NCBI GenBank assembly: GCA_020849615.1
Contig: JADLFW010000028.1
Coordinates: 124,001-188,000, forward strand
Origin: Phycisphaerales bacterium
GTDB lineage: Bacteria > Planctomycetota > Phycisphaerae > Phycisphaerales > UBA1924
Direction: 5' to 3'
DNA length: 64,000 nt
Part shown: piece by piece, positions 18,742 to 28,500 of the stretch
Layout: each line of letters opens with the position of its first letter
How positions within the stretch are numbered: the stretch's first letter is position 1
Made by a program: the position numbers and the translations under genes
The notes under the pieces: generated by a model
Seen by the model: only the letters and a program-made list of their open reading frames with translations
Told to the model about the DNA's origin: nothing
The model's database searches: none

Positions 18742-21527
18742 GCGCGGACACGAGGCGGGCCATGGACGCAGACTCGCACGTGAACGAGCTGGTGAACCAG
18801 ACATTGAGCTCGGGCGAAACGCCCGAAGTGGTCTGCCGTACCTGCCCGGAGTTGCTCGATCAGGTTCGACGGAAACTCGCCGAACACCGACGCATGGAGG
18901 AGCAGCTTCGGGCCTGGTTCCCGCCCAACGCCACAGACGCGCCCGGCAACGACTTGCCCCCTGCTACCCCGTCCCACCTGCCCGACGCACTCCCTGAACT
19001 TCCCGGTTACGAGGTCGAGTCGCTGCTGGGCCGAGGCGGCACCGGTCTTGTCTATCGCGGCCGGCACCTGCGGCTCAACCGGGACGTGGCGATCAAGGTC
19101 CTGCGCGAAGGCACGCACGCCGAGGTGGACAAGCTCGAACGCTTCCTCCGCGAGGCCGAGGCGGTCGCCGGCCTGCAGCATCCCAACATCGTGCAGGTGT
19201 ACGACATCAGCGAGTTCGGAGGCCAGTCCTACTTCACGATGGAACTGATGGAGGGGGGCAGCCTGGCCCAGAAACTCGCCGGTGTGCCGCAACCGGCGCG
19301 TGATGCGGCGGAGCTCGTCGTCACGCTCGCCGACGCGGTGCAGGTGGCGCATGACCGGGGGATCATCCACCGGGACCTCAAGCCCTCCAACATCCTCCTG
19401 GCAGGCGACGGAACCCCGAAGATCACCGACTTCGGGCTGGCTCGCCGCGCCGAGGGCGATGCCATTGATCTGACGCTCGCCGGAACCCCCATCGGCACGC
19501 CGAGCTACATGTCGCCGTGCCAGGCCCAAGGACGCATCAGCGCGATCGGGCCGCCCACCGACATCTACTCGCTCGGCGCTATCCTTTACGAGATGCTGAC
19601 GGGCCGGCCCCCCTTCCACGGAGAATCCCCGGCCGACACCGTGCGCCAGGTGATCAACGACCCGCCGGTGCATCCATCGCGGCTAAACCCAAGGGTCCCA
19701 CACGACCTGGAGACCATCTGTCTCAAGTGCCTTGAGAAGGAGCCCGAGCGACGATATGTCAGCGCACTGGCTCTGGCCGAGGACTTGAATCGATTCCTGC
19801 GCGGAGAACCAATCGCCGCCCGCCGTGCTCATGCCCTCGAAAGATCATGGATGTGGGCGCGCAGGCGGCCGGCTGCGGCGGCGCTCTACGCCGCGCTGGC
19901 GCTGGTCGCCGTGCTGTCCGTCGCGATCGTCCTCAGATCGGTGCAGGCGGGTTACCGCCGCGCGGCCCTCATGAGCGACCTACGGGCAGACCTCCAAACA
20001 CTCGCCGAGCTGCAACGGACCTCTCAGTGGACCCAGAGCAGGGCCGTGCTCGCCAACGCCCGCGGCCTGCTTGCGTCCGAGGCCGCCAGCGTTCCACGGG
20101 AGTTCCGCGCGGCCGTCGATCGCGCCGCCGCGAACCTCGAGTTGGCCGAGCGGCTCGAGTCCGTCCGTTTCTCCCGCCAGCCCTTGGTCGGGGGACTTCC
20201 AGACAGCGGAGCCGCTGACCGAGAGTACACGGCCGCGTTTCTGAGTGCGGGGCTGACCGTCAGCGCGGGTGATCCGCAAGTCACGGCGGCACAGCTCCTG
20301 GAGTCCGGAATGGCCGCGGCCCTCGTGGCCGCGCTCGACGACTGGGCCGCCGCCACGCAGGACGAGAACCGCAGGGACTGGTGCCTGGCCGTGGCGCGAC
20401 TTGCCGATGCCGACCCGACCGGACGGCGGGCACGACTCCGTGATCCGCAGGTATGGACCGATCGTTCGGTGCTCGCATCGACGCTCCGGGCCGCGCCCAT
20501 CGACGAGCTGCCCCCGTCCTTGCTGGTGGCCGCGTCCGACCGACTCCACGGCCTTTGGGGCGTCGAGGACGCGATCGAGTTTCTCAAGGTCGTGGACCGG
20601 GAACACCCCGGCGACTTCGTCGTCAACGTCCGCCTGGGGAGGGCGCTGATGGACAATCGCAACCCCGGTGAGGCCATCGGCTACTACCGGACGGCGTTTG
20701 CATTGAAACCTCTGGCCGGTGTCTGCACCGACCTCGGCTTCGCGCTCAAGGCGGCCGGTCAGATCGACGAGGCCATCGCGCGCTACGAGCAGGCCATTCG
20801 ACTCAACCCCAACCACGCGCTGGCTCATCTGAACCTCGGCGTGGCGCTCAAGGCCAAGGGAAATGCCGACCAAGCCCTGGCTTCCTTCCGACGCGCGGTC
20901 CAAGCGGATCCCAGCTTCGCCCAAGCCCACAACAACCTCGCCAACGCTTTGAAGGCCAGCGGCGACGTCGCCGGCGCCATTGAGCACTATGAGCATGCCG
21001 CGCGTCTGGGCCCCACTCTGGCCGAGCCGCACTACAATCTCGGCCTGCTCTTCTCCAACCAGGGACGCAACGAAGAGGCCATTGCGCAGTATGAAGAGGC
21101 GCTCCGGCTTGTTCCCACCCTCTACCAGGCCCACAGCAACCTCGGCAACCTGCTCGCGGACCGCAAACAATGGGATCAGGCCCTGAGCCACCTGCGTCGC
21201 GCTGTGGAACTCGCGCCCGACGACGCGATCGCGCGCACCAGCCTTGGCAAGGCCTTGATGGCGCAGGGTGAGCATCCGGACGAGGCGCTCCACCACCTCC
21301 GCGAGGGAGTCCGACTCAGGCCCGACGGGGCCAACCAGCACGCGGCGCTCGGCCGAGCGCTCTTGGAGCAAAACCAGCTCCGCGAGGCGGAGAGTTCCCT
21401 CCGCCGGGGCCTGGAGTTGATGCCCCAGTCCGATTCGGGCAGACAGGACGTCGAGCAGAACCTGCAAGAGTGCCGTAACCGGCTTCGAGCCGAGGGCGGG
21501 AAGCCGGACAAACCGCCGGGTGGTTGA
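18738..21527 (+). CDS. Ser/Thr protein kinase with transmembrane segment and TPR repeats
   Basis: A 929-residue Hanks-type kinase (about 91-355): glycine loop GRGGTG (98-103), VAIK lysine K120, HRDLKPSN (211-218), DFG (231-233) and DIYSLG (275-280). The activation-segment end normally reads SPEQA; here it is SPCQA (259-263), so the conserved APE glutamate is Cys. One TM helix (about 379-399) follows, then a sensor-like region of about 240 residues, then at least seven TPRs (about 640-900) typical of protein docking. The GTG start at 18738 overlaps the sigma-factor stop; an ATG nine codons later is the alternative. It probably relays an envelope signal to the coupled sigma factor. Confidence 0.9.
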   Translation: MSADTRRAMDADSHVNELVNQTLSSGETPEVVCRTCPELLDQVRRKLAEHRRMEEQLRAWFPPNATDAPGNDLPPATPSHLPDALPELPGYEVESLLGRGGTGLVYRGRHLRLNRDVAIKVLREGTHAEVDKLERFLREAEAVAGLQHPNIVQVYDISEFGGQSYFTMELMEGGSLAQKLAGVPQPARDAAELVVTLADAVQVAHDRGIIHRDLKPSNILLAGDGTPKITDFGLARRAEGDAIDLTLAGTPIGTPSYMSPCQAQGRISAIGPPTDIYSLGAILYEMLTGRPPFHGESPADTVRQVINDPPVHPSRLNPRVPHDLETICLKCLEKEPERRYVSALALAEDLNRFLRGEPIAARRAHALERSWMWARRRPAAAALYAALALVAVLSVAIVLRSVQAGYRRAALMSDLRADLQTLAELQRTSQWTQSRAVLANARGLLASEAASVPREFRAAVDRAAANLELAERLESVRFSRQPLVGGLPDSGAADREYTAAFLSAGLTVSAGDPQVTAAQLLESGMAAALVAALDDWAAATQDENRRDWCLAVARLADADPTGRRARLRDPQVWTDRSVLASTLRAAPIDELPPSLLVAASDRLHGLWGVEDAIEFLKVVDREHPGDFVVNVRLGRALMDNRNPGEAIGYYRTAFALKPLAGVCTDLGFALKAAGQIDEAIARYEQAIRLNPNHALAHLNLGVALKAKGNADQALASFRRAVQADPSFAQAHNNLANALKASGDVAGAIEHYEHAARLGPTLAEPHYNLGLLFSNQGRNEEAIAQYEEALRLVPTLYQAHSNLGNLLADRKQWDQALSHLRRAVELAPDDAIARTSLGKALMAQGEHPDEALHHLREGVRLRPDGANQHAALGRALLEQNQLREAESSLRRGLELMPQSDSGRQDVEQNLQECRNRLRAEGGKPDKPPGG

Positions 21528-21698
21528 ACATCGAATCGCCGTCGGGACAGCGATGTCGCAGCTCGAAGGTGACTTCGTTTGCCACACTAACGAGGGCCGG
21601 TTGCGGAGGCCCCAACCCGGACGACCGAAGCTGTCCACCGGATTGCTCAGCTGGCGCTCAGTCTTATAGCGCATCCACCCCGCAAGGAGCCGCCAGGA

Positions 21699-21875
21699 AT
21701 GCTGCCCACGAGTCTCGTCCTCGCTCTCATCTGCCTGGCTGGAATCGCCGCCGCGCGTGCATTGTCGCGGCCGTCCATTCCCCCAGCGGCCAACCAAGCC
21801 CCACAGCTTGAGCCCTCGGAGCCCAATGGTGCGAGACCATGCGGCATGCGGTCAACAGACGGCGATAGATGCTGA
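21699..21875 (+). CDS. Possible small signal-peptide or membrane protein, 58 residues
   Basis: A short frame starting MLPTSLVLALICLAGIAAAR: a hydrophobic N-terminal helix of about 18 residues with small residues at its end (an Ala-Ala-Ala site), then a Pro/Ser-rich tail. AGGAG sits 9 bases before the ATG. It lies alone between the kinase gene and the convergent TetR gene. The ribosome site and the helix are the only support; no family is recognised, and chance occurrence in high-GC DNA is quite possible. Confidence 0.3.
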   Translation: MLPTSLVLALICLAGIAAARALSRPSIPPAANQAPQLEPSEPNGARPCGMRSTDGDRC

Positions 21876-21888
21876 CATTAAACATGAA

Positions 21889-22569
21889 CTACACCTTTTC
21901 TCCAGCCCGAAGCCCCCGCAGGATGAGGTCGAGCCCCGCCTCGAACAGGCGATCGGGGTTCGACTTCAAATGGTGGTTAACCGCCGCGGTGTGGTGCGGA
22001 TCGAGAACAGGCACGCGCGCAGGCTCCGCGAGATCGCCGCCTCGATTCAGCTCATCAATCTCCCACAGGCAGTAGGCCCGCACGTAGAGGCGAAGCGTGT
22101 GGTAGGCCACGGCTTGGGCCGCGGGAGCGAGCCCCGCATCCGCGAGCGCTGAGAAGGCCGACTCGATCTGCGGCATCCCGGTGCTGGGCGGCGTCGGACG
22201 GGTCATCGCCACACGGAAGAGGTTCGGATGCTCCATCGCCATCCTCCTGATCCCGCGGCAGACCGATTTGATCCGGCTCTTCCATGGCCCCTTGGCGGGT
22301 GGCATTGGAAGCCGGGCCAGCGCCAGGCCCGCCACGGCATCGAGGATTGCTTCCTTGTCGGGATAGTGGTTGTACAGGGCCATCGCCTTGACGCCGAGCA
22401 CTTCCCCCAGACGCCGCATGGTCAGGGCCTGCTCCCCCTCGGCGGCAATGAGGTTCAATGCCCCTCGGGCCACGTCTTGAGGGGTGAGAGATTCACCGGC
22501 GGCGGGACGGCCCGGTCCCCTCCGGGGCTTTCTCGTCCTGTTCAGAGTCACGCCTTGCAGGTCTTTCAT
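21889..22569 (-). CDS. TetR/AcrR-family transcriptional regulator
   Basis: A 226-residue TetR-type repressor. The N-terminal helix-turn-helix is at about 28-75 (ALNLIAAEGEQALTMRRLGE then VLGVKAMALYNHYPDKEAIL), matching the TetR_N pattern ending in LYNHFPDKEALL. The C-terminal all-helical ligand-binding domain resembles the TetR_C family with HTLRLYVRAYCLWEIDELN. A basic Arg/Lys/Pro/Gly-rich N-terminal tail precedes the domain. The gene is divergent from the RND efflux operon, the standard layout for a local repressor induced by a pump substrate. Confidence 0.9.
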   Translation of the reverse strand: MKDLQGVTLNRTRKPRRGPGRPAAGESLTPQDVARGALNLIAAEGEQALTMRRLGEVLGVKAMALYNHYPDKEAILDAVAGLALARLPMPPAKGPWKSRIKSVCRGIRRMAMEHPNLFRVAMTRPTPPSTGMPQIESAFSALADAGLAPAAQAVAYHTLRLYVRAYCLWEIDELNRGGDLAEPARVPVLDPHHTAAVNHHLKSNPDRLFEAGLDLILRGLRAGEKV

Positions 22570-22652
22570 GCTGGATCGCTCGGTTGGTGGACGCAGGTGG
22601 TCGGGGCCACCGCGATAGCCGTCGGAGCAGTGTACGCCGCAGCTTGAACAGC

Positions 22653-22694
22653 GTCAATATTTTTTGTTGACTACGTATATTTACCTTGTATTCT
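22653..22694 (+). promoter_or_regulatory. Efflux-operon promoter with candidate TetR operator
   Basis: TTGACT (22667-22672) and TATTCT (22689-22694) form a sigma-70-like pair with a 16-base spacer. The inverted repeat GTCAA (22653-22657) and TTGAC (22667-22671) has a 9-base centre and overlaps the -35, so a bound TetR dimer would block polymerase. Transcription would start at about 22701, the ATG of the first efflux gene, suggesting a leaderless or nearly leaderless message. The stretch is AT-rich compared with its surroundings. Confidence 0.6.
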
Positions 22695-22700
22695 TACGCC

Positions 22701-24242
22701 ATGCCCGCCACGCACCCCGCCATCCCGAGCCCCGCCGCGCCGCCTGTCGGGCGCCGCGTCCGCACGATCATGCTCGCCGCGGCATGCCTGACGTTGTCGG
22801 GTTGCATGGTCGGCCCGGACTACAAGCCTCCAGCGACCGTGATGCCCGGGACTTACGGGGAGTTGGCCCGCACGGCCGCCGCCGGGTTGGACGCCACCGC
22901 GGGGGGCGAGGCCCTGTGGTGGCAGCGCTTCGATGACGCCGAACTGGCTTCCCTCGTGGAACGGGCGGTCGCCGCCAACAACAACATCAAGGTGGCGGAG
23001 GCCCGCGTGCGGCAGGCCCGTTCGGCCAGAGAGGTGGCGCGGTCGCTCCTCTTTCCGCGCATCGGCGTGGGAGCGTCGGTCCTTCGCTTCCGAGGGAGCG
23101 ACGCGGCGATCGGGCTCTCCGGCCTGGACCTGGAGGGGAACCTGTTCCAGATAGGGTTCGACGCCGAGTGGACGGTGGACCTGTGGGGGGGCACGCGCCG
23201 GCTTGTGGAGTCCGCCACCGCGGAGGAGCACGGCGCGGACTCACGGCGACGCGGCGTTGTCCTGATGATCGCGGCCGAGACCGCGCGGGCCTATATGGAA
23301 CTGCGCGGGGCGCAGCGCCAGCTGGAGGTCGCCCATGCCACGCTCGAAAGCCAGAGGCAGACGCTGACCGTGACCCAGGACCGATACGTCAACGGGCTCG
23401 CGTCGGAGCTCGAGGTCGTACGCGCACGGATCGAGGTGGAGGGGACCGCCGCCGAAATTCCGCCCATCGTGCAGGCCATCCGCGAGTACGTTCACGTGAT
23501 CTCGACGTTGCTGGCGCTGGAGCCTACCGCGCTCAGCGATGAACTCTCACCGGCTTCCGGCATCCCCACAGTTCCGGACCGCATAGCCGTCGGCGTCCCC
23601 TCCGACCTCCTGCGCCGCCGCCCGGACATCCAGTCGGCCGAGCGCCGCTTGGCCAGCGCCACGGCGATGGTGGGCGTGGCGACCGCGCAGCTCTTCCCGC
23701 AGATGGTGCTGGGAGCGTCCGGCGGCTTCTCAAGCCGCCAGTCCGAAGATCTCTTCAACGGCAACACGTCCGTCAACCCGAGCACGTACTACCTCGCCGG
23801 GCCCGCGATCAACTGGACACTGTTCGACGCGGGGAGGCGCCGCGCCACGATCCGGTTGTCCGAGGCCGAGGTCGACGCGGCAAAGGGAACGTACGAGGAC
23901 ACCGTGCTGGCCGCCTTCCGCGAGGTCGAGAGCGCCCTGGTGGCTGTAGACCGGAGCCGCGCTCGCGTCGCCGATCTCGAACTCCTCGCCGCCAGCGCCC
24001 ACGAAGCCCTGACCATCGCCCAAGGCGACTATCGCAACGGCCTGCTCGATCAGCTCACGGTGCTGGATGCCCAGCGCCAGGCGAGCCGGGCGGACATGAT
24101 GCTCGTGCAGGGGCACGTCGCGCTGACGGTGAATGTCGTTCGCCTGTACAAGGCGCTGGGAGGCGGCTGGGAGTTCGCGGAGCCTGCAGCGGCTGCGCAG
24201 GCCTCGTCCGAGTCTCAGTCGCCTCCGAAGGAGAACCCATGA
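22701..24242 (+). CDS. RND efflux outer-membrane factor lipoprotein (NodT/OprM type)
   Basis: A 513-residue outer-membrane channel of the TolC/OprM class. The lipoprotein signal has lipobox LSGC, followed by MVGPDYKPP, the classical start of NodT-family lipoproteins. Two OEP repeats follow, with VGVPSDLLRRRPDIQSAERR, AGPAINWTLFDAGRRRA and LLDQLTVLDAQRQ. The ATG at 22701 is used; six bases separate it from the predicted -10 box, and there is no room for a normal leader. It overlaps the membrane-fusion gene by ATGA. Confidence 0.92.
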   Translation: MPATHPAIPSPAAPPVGRRVRTIMLAAACLTLSGCMVGPDYKPPATVMPGTYGELARTAAAGLDATAGGEALWWQRFDDAELASLVERAVAANNNIKVAEARVRQARSAREVARSLLFPRIGVGASVLRFRGSDAAIGLSGLDLEGNLFQIGFDAEWTVDLWGGTRRLVESATAEEHGADSRRRGVVLMIAAETARAYMELRGAQRQLEVAHATLESQRQTLTVTQDRYVNGLASELEVVRARIEVEGTAAEIPPIVQAIREYVHVISTLLALEPTALSDELSPASGIPTVPDRIAVGVPSDLLRRRPDIQSAERRLASATAMVGVATAQLFPQMVLGASGGFSSRQSEDLFNGNTSVNPSTYYLAGPAINWTLFDAGRRRATIRLSEAEVDAAKGTYEDTVLAAFREVESALVAVDRSRARVADLELLAASAHEALTIAQGDYRNGLLDQLTVLDAQRQASRADMMLVQGHVALTVNVVRLYKALGGGWEFAEPAAAAQASSESQSPPKENP

Positions 24243-25546
24243 TCCAGCCTGGCGAAAGCGCAGCCACCTTCACCGTGCCCCCTGGATCTTGCGAGCGGCC
24301 CCGCCTCGCTTGCACCGGGGCGATACTCGCGGCGGCCCTGTGCCTCACCGTCGCCGTGACCTCCGGTTGTGAGAAGCGGCAGCCGGCGCCCGCACCGGTG
24401 CCGGTCATGGTGAAGACCCTGACCCCCGAGCGGATCGTGGTCTCGAGACGGTTCAGTGGATCCATCGAACCGCTGCAGACCACGTCGCTGGCCTTCAAGC
24501 TGTCCGGGACGGTGCGCAGTCTCTACCGGCCGGCGGGCCTGGACCGTGACGTCCAGGTCGGCGACACGCTCGCCAAGGGAACCGTCATCGCCGAGCTTGA
24601 CGAGGGCGACCTCCGTCGAGCCAAGATGGGCGCGGAGGCGAGGGTCGCCCAGCTCGAGGCGCGGGTCGCAACGGCCACGGAGACGCTTGCGATCGCGGTC
24701 CGGAACCTCGAGCGCTTTGACAGCTCGGCCGGCTCGGTTTCGAAGGTGGCGCGAGACGAGGTCGAATCGCGCCGCGTCGCCGCGGCCGGTGAGCTTGAGA
24801 CGGCCGAGCACGCTATGGCCGACGCTCGCGTCCAGCTCGACCAGGCGATCGACGACTACGAGAACCGCTTGCTGGTCGTACCCTTCGACCACGCCACCGT
24901 CGCGGAGAAGGACATCGAGCCCGGCGAACGCAAGGCCGCGCACGAGGTCGCCTTTCGACTTATCGACATCTCGACGCTGCACGTGAACTTCGGCGTGCCG
25001 GACACGATGATCGGCGCGCCCGCGATCGAGCCCTCCCACGCAGAACGTCTCCGCCTCGGACAGGAGTTGGGTGTGACGGCCGACGCGTTCGAGGGGCGCA
25101 CCTTCAACGCGACAGTGACCAAGATCGCCCCGGAAGCCGACCCGATCACACGCACGTTCCTGACGCAACTGACACTGACCAACCCTCAGGCGGAGACAGG
25201 CCGACCACTGCTCCGACCGGGCATGATCGTCTCGGTGATGGTCGGAGCCGGCCTCGACCGCGAGGCGATGCTGCTCCCCATGACCGCCATCCACCAGGCG
25301 GGCGCCGACGACGCGGTGGTCGTGTTCGAGGTCGCCCCCGAGAAAGGGGTCGACACCGTGCGGGCCCGCAAGGTCTCGCTCGGGGGCGTCTTCAACAACA
25401 AGGTCGAGGTCCTGGCGCAGGGCAGCGACGTTCGTGCGGGCTCAAGAATCGCGGTGACTACCAGCGAGCGCCTGGCCGACGGCATGCCTGTCCGTGTGCT
25501 GCCCGAGAGTACCGACCCCGCGGCCGTACTGCCGGAGGCCAAGTGA
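24239..25546 (+). CDS. RND efflux periplasmic adaptor (membrane fusion protein)
   Basis: A 435-residue HlyD/AcrA-type adaptor. It has an N-terminal signal with lipobox TSGC (about residue 43) and a biotinyl-lipoyl domain split around an alpha-hairpin (about 130-200, rich in Ala, Glu and Arg). Beta-barrel and membrane-proximal domains follow (GRTFNATVTKIAPEADPITR, then LLRPGMIVSVMV). It bridges the inner-membrane pump and the outer-membrane channel. ATGA overlap upstream and TGATG overlap downstream show a tightly coupled operon. Confidence 0.93.
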   Translation: MIQPGESAATFTVPPGSCERPRLACTGAILAAALCLTVAVTSGCEKRQPAPAPVPVMVKTLTPERIVVSRRFSGSIEPLQTTSLAFKLSGTVRSLYRPAGLDRDVQVGDTLAKGTVIAELDEGDLRRAKMGAEARVAQLEARVATATETLAIAVRNLERFDSSAGSVSKVARDEVESRRVAAAGELETAEHAMADARVQLDQAIDDYENRLLVVPFDHATVAEKDIEPGERKAAHEVAFRLIDISTLHVNFGVPDTMIGAPAIEPSHAERLRLGQELGVTADAFEGRTFNATVTKIAPEADPITRTFLTQLTLTNPQAETGRPLLRPGMIVSVMVGAGLDREAMLLPMTAIHQAGADDAVVVFEVAPEKGVDTVRARKVSLGGVFNNKVEVLAQGSDVRAGSRIAVTTSERLADGMPVRVLPESTDPAAVLPEAK

Positions 25547-28500
25547 TGAATATCTCCCAGTTCTTCGTGACCAAGCGCCCCATCGCCTGGACGGCCATGG
25601 TCGCCGTCCTCGCCTGGGGAGTCTACGCCTACACCGCGATGCCACAGCGGCAGGACCCGATCATCCCGGTCGTCACGGGCGTCATCATCACGCCCTACCC
25701 GGGCGCCGAGGCAGAGAAGGTCGAGCAGGAGGTCACGCGCAAGATTGAGCGGAAGGTATCGGAGAATCCGTCCGTCGAGCATGTCAAGTCCATCAGTCGG
25801 CCGGGGATGTCGATCGTCTACGTCGAGCTCTTCGAGACGGAACGGCACGCCGAGCTGGTGTGGCAGGATGTTCGGGGCAAGCTCGGTGAGATCAAGGACC
25901 TGCCGCAGGCCGCCGGCCGCCCGACGCAGTCGCTGCTGAACAAGGACTTCGGCGACTCGGTAGCGGTGATGCTGACCATCAGCTCGCCGCCGGTCACGGA
26001 CCTTGAAATCAGTCTTCGTGCCAAGAGCATCCGCGAGGCGCTCGAAGCCCATCGGGCTCAGACTCCCCCGCCCCACGCGGCGCAACAGTGGGCCGGCGTA
26101 CTCGTGTACCCGAGCACCGTGGCACGTTCGCACGTGCTCCGCCTCGGCCGCACGCTCGCGGAGCGACTAACGGACTCTGGCGTGGCATCGCAGATTGCCC
26201 TGGTCGAGGCGCCCAGCGCCGGCATGCTGGACATCTGGTTGAACGCGAACAAGACGGAGGCCGATCTCCGCGTCATCACCGCGCAATGGGAGCGCGAAGC
26301 GGGTGGCCCGGATCAGTACCAGCCCGACATCTGGCGTCCCTTCTGGATTCGCGATCTTACCGGCCTGGAGAACGAGCTTCGCCGGAATGCCCAGGACAAG
26401 TACTCCTATCGCGAGTTGCGGGACTTTGCCGACCAGTTCCGCGACCGCCTGAAGCAATCTCCCTTCGTTGCCCAGATCGACCTGGTCGGCGCGCAGGACG
26501 AACGCGTGTGGCTGTCGTACTCGGGGCAGCGACTCAACCAGTTTGATATCACGCCGCAGTCGATCGTGGATCGCGTCCGTGATCGGAACATCAACATGCC
26601 CGGGGGTACGGTCGAGCTCCCTGACCAGCGCGTCGTGGTCAGGCCCACCGGCGAGTACACCGCGGCGGCGGAGATCGGCGGCACCGTGCTGACGATCTCC
26701 CGGGACGGATACCCATTGTACTTGGGTGACCTGGTGGAAGTGACTCGCGGCTATGTGGACCCCGCGGACGTGCTCAACTACCGCACCGTAAAGGTCGGGC
26801 CGGACGGCGCACTCTGGGGCACGTCGCACGCTGATTACGAGGGTTCGGCACCGGCCGACCTGCAGCTCCAGACCGGGCGTGCCATCACGCTCTCCGTCCG
26901 CCAGGTCAAGGGCACGCACATCGCCGACTACGACCGGGACATCACGGCGGCAATCACGGACCTTAAGCTCCGCCTGCCCTCTGACCTTCGCGTCGAACGC
27001 ACCAGCAATGAGCCGGCGGAGGTTCGCCACAAGATCTCATCGTTCAACCGCAACCTGATAGAGGCTGTCGTCATCGTCGTCATCGTGGCGCTGGTTTTCA
27101 TGGAGTGGCGGAGCGCCATTCTGGTCGCGATCTGTATTCCGATTACGGTGGCGATGACGCTCGGGCTCTCACAGATTTTCAGGATTGATCTCCAGCAGGT
27201 GTCCATCGCGGCGCTCATCATCGCGCTGGGTCTGCTGGTGGATGCCCCCGTCGTTGCCGCTGACGCCATCAACCGCGAGTTGGCGCATGGTCAGCCACGG
27301 GGCATGGCGGCCTGGCTCGGGCCCAAGCGCCTGTCCCGGGCCGTCTTCTACGCGACGCTGACCAACATCGTTGCCTTCTTGCCACTGCTCTTGGTCAAAG
27401 GGAAGACCGGCGACTTCATCTACTCGCTCCCCGTAGTCGTCTCGTTCTCGCTCGTGGCGGCGATGCTGGTGGCGTGGACTTTCGCGCCGCTCCTGGGCTT
27501 CTACATGCTCAAGGGACAGAAGGGCTTCGAGGGGGCCCACGATGAGCCTGCCGGAAAGGGACGAGGATTCCCTCGCCTGTACAAGACCTTCGTCGAGTGG
27601 TGCATCACTCACCGGTTCCGTTCCACCGCCGCGGCGCTGGCCATTCTCGCCGGTGCGGGGCTGCTCTGTCGGTCCATCGGCACCTCGTTCTTCCCCAAGG
27701 ACCTGCACAACGTGTTCACCGTCAACCTCGACCTACCGGAGGGCTCGCCTATCCGCGAGACGCGCGATGTCGCGATGGACGCCATCCGCGAGATCGAGGC
27801 TCTGGAGGGGGAACACATCCGCAGCTACACCACATTTGTCGGCGCCGGCGGCCCGCGCTTCTGGCTTTCCATCGAGCCCGAGCAGCGGGCCGACAACTAC
27901 GCCCAGATCCTCGTGCACACAACCTCGAAGGATGAGACGGCTTCCATCGCTGCCCGCCTGAAAGAGCAGCTGCCTCTCCGCATGGCCAGGGCGCGGGTCC
28001 GTTGCCAGTTGCTCGAGACCGGCCCGCCCATCGGAGTACCGGTGCAGCTTCGGATCTACGGCCCGGAAGCCTCCGCACTCCGCCAGATCGCTTCCGAAAT
28101 CAAGGCGCGGCTGCGGACCGTACCCGGCACGCTCGACATTCACGACGACTGGGGCGACCCGGTCTTCCAGATGACCCTCAAGATCAACGCCGATCGCACC
28201 GCCATGAGCGGCCTGACGCACCAGGATGTTGCCATGGCGGTGGACGCGGGGCTCTCCGGCTATTCCGTCGGCCAGATCCGCGAGCGCGACAAGCTCATCG
28301 ACATCATGCTGCGCCTGCGGCCCTCGGAGCGCACGCGCCTGGATGACTTGTTCAGCCTCCAGGCCGTAAACACCCGCACCGGCGTCCGCATGCCGCTCCA
28401 GCAACTGGCGGCGTTCGAGCCGCAGGTCGTGACCCCCAAGATCCGCCGACGCGACCACGAGCGGTGCATCACTGTTCGCTGCGATGTCGTTGCCGGCGTG

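Noticed and set aside
19980-21797. A 605-residue minus-strand frame opposite the kinase TPR region
   Set aside because: Antisense of a well-supported kinase; no motifs of its own.
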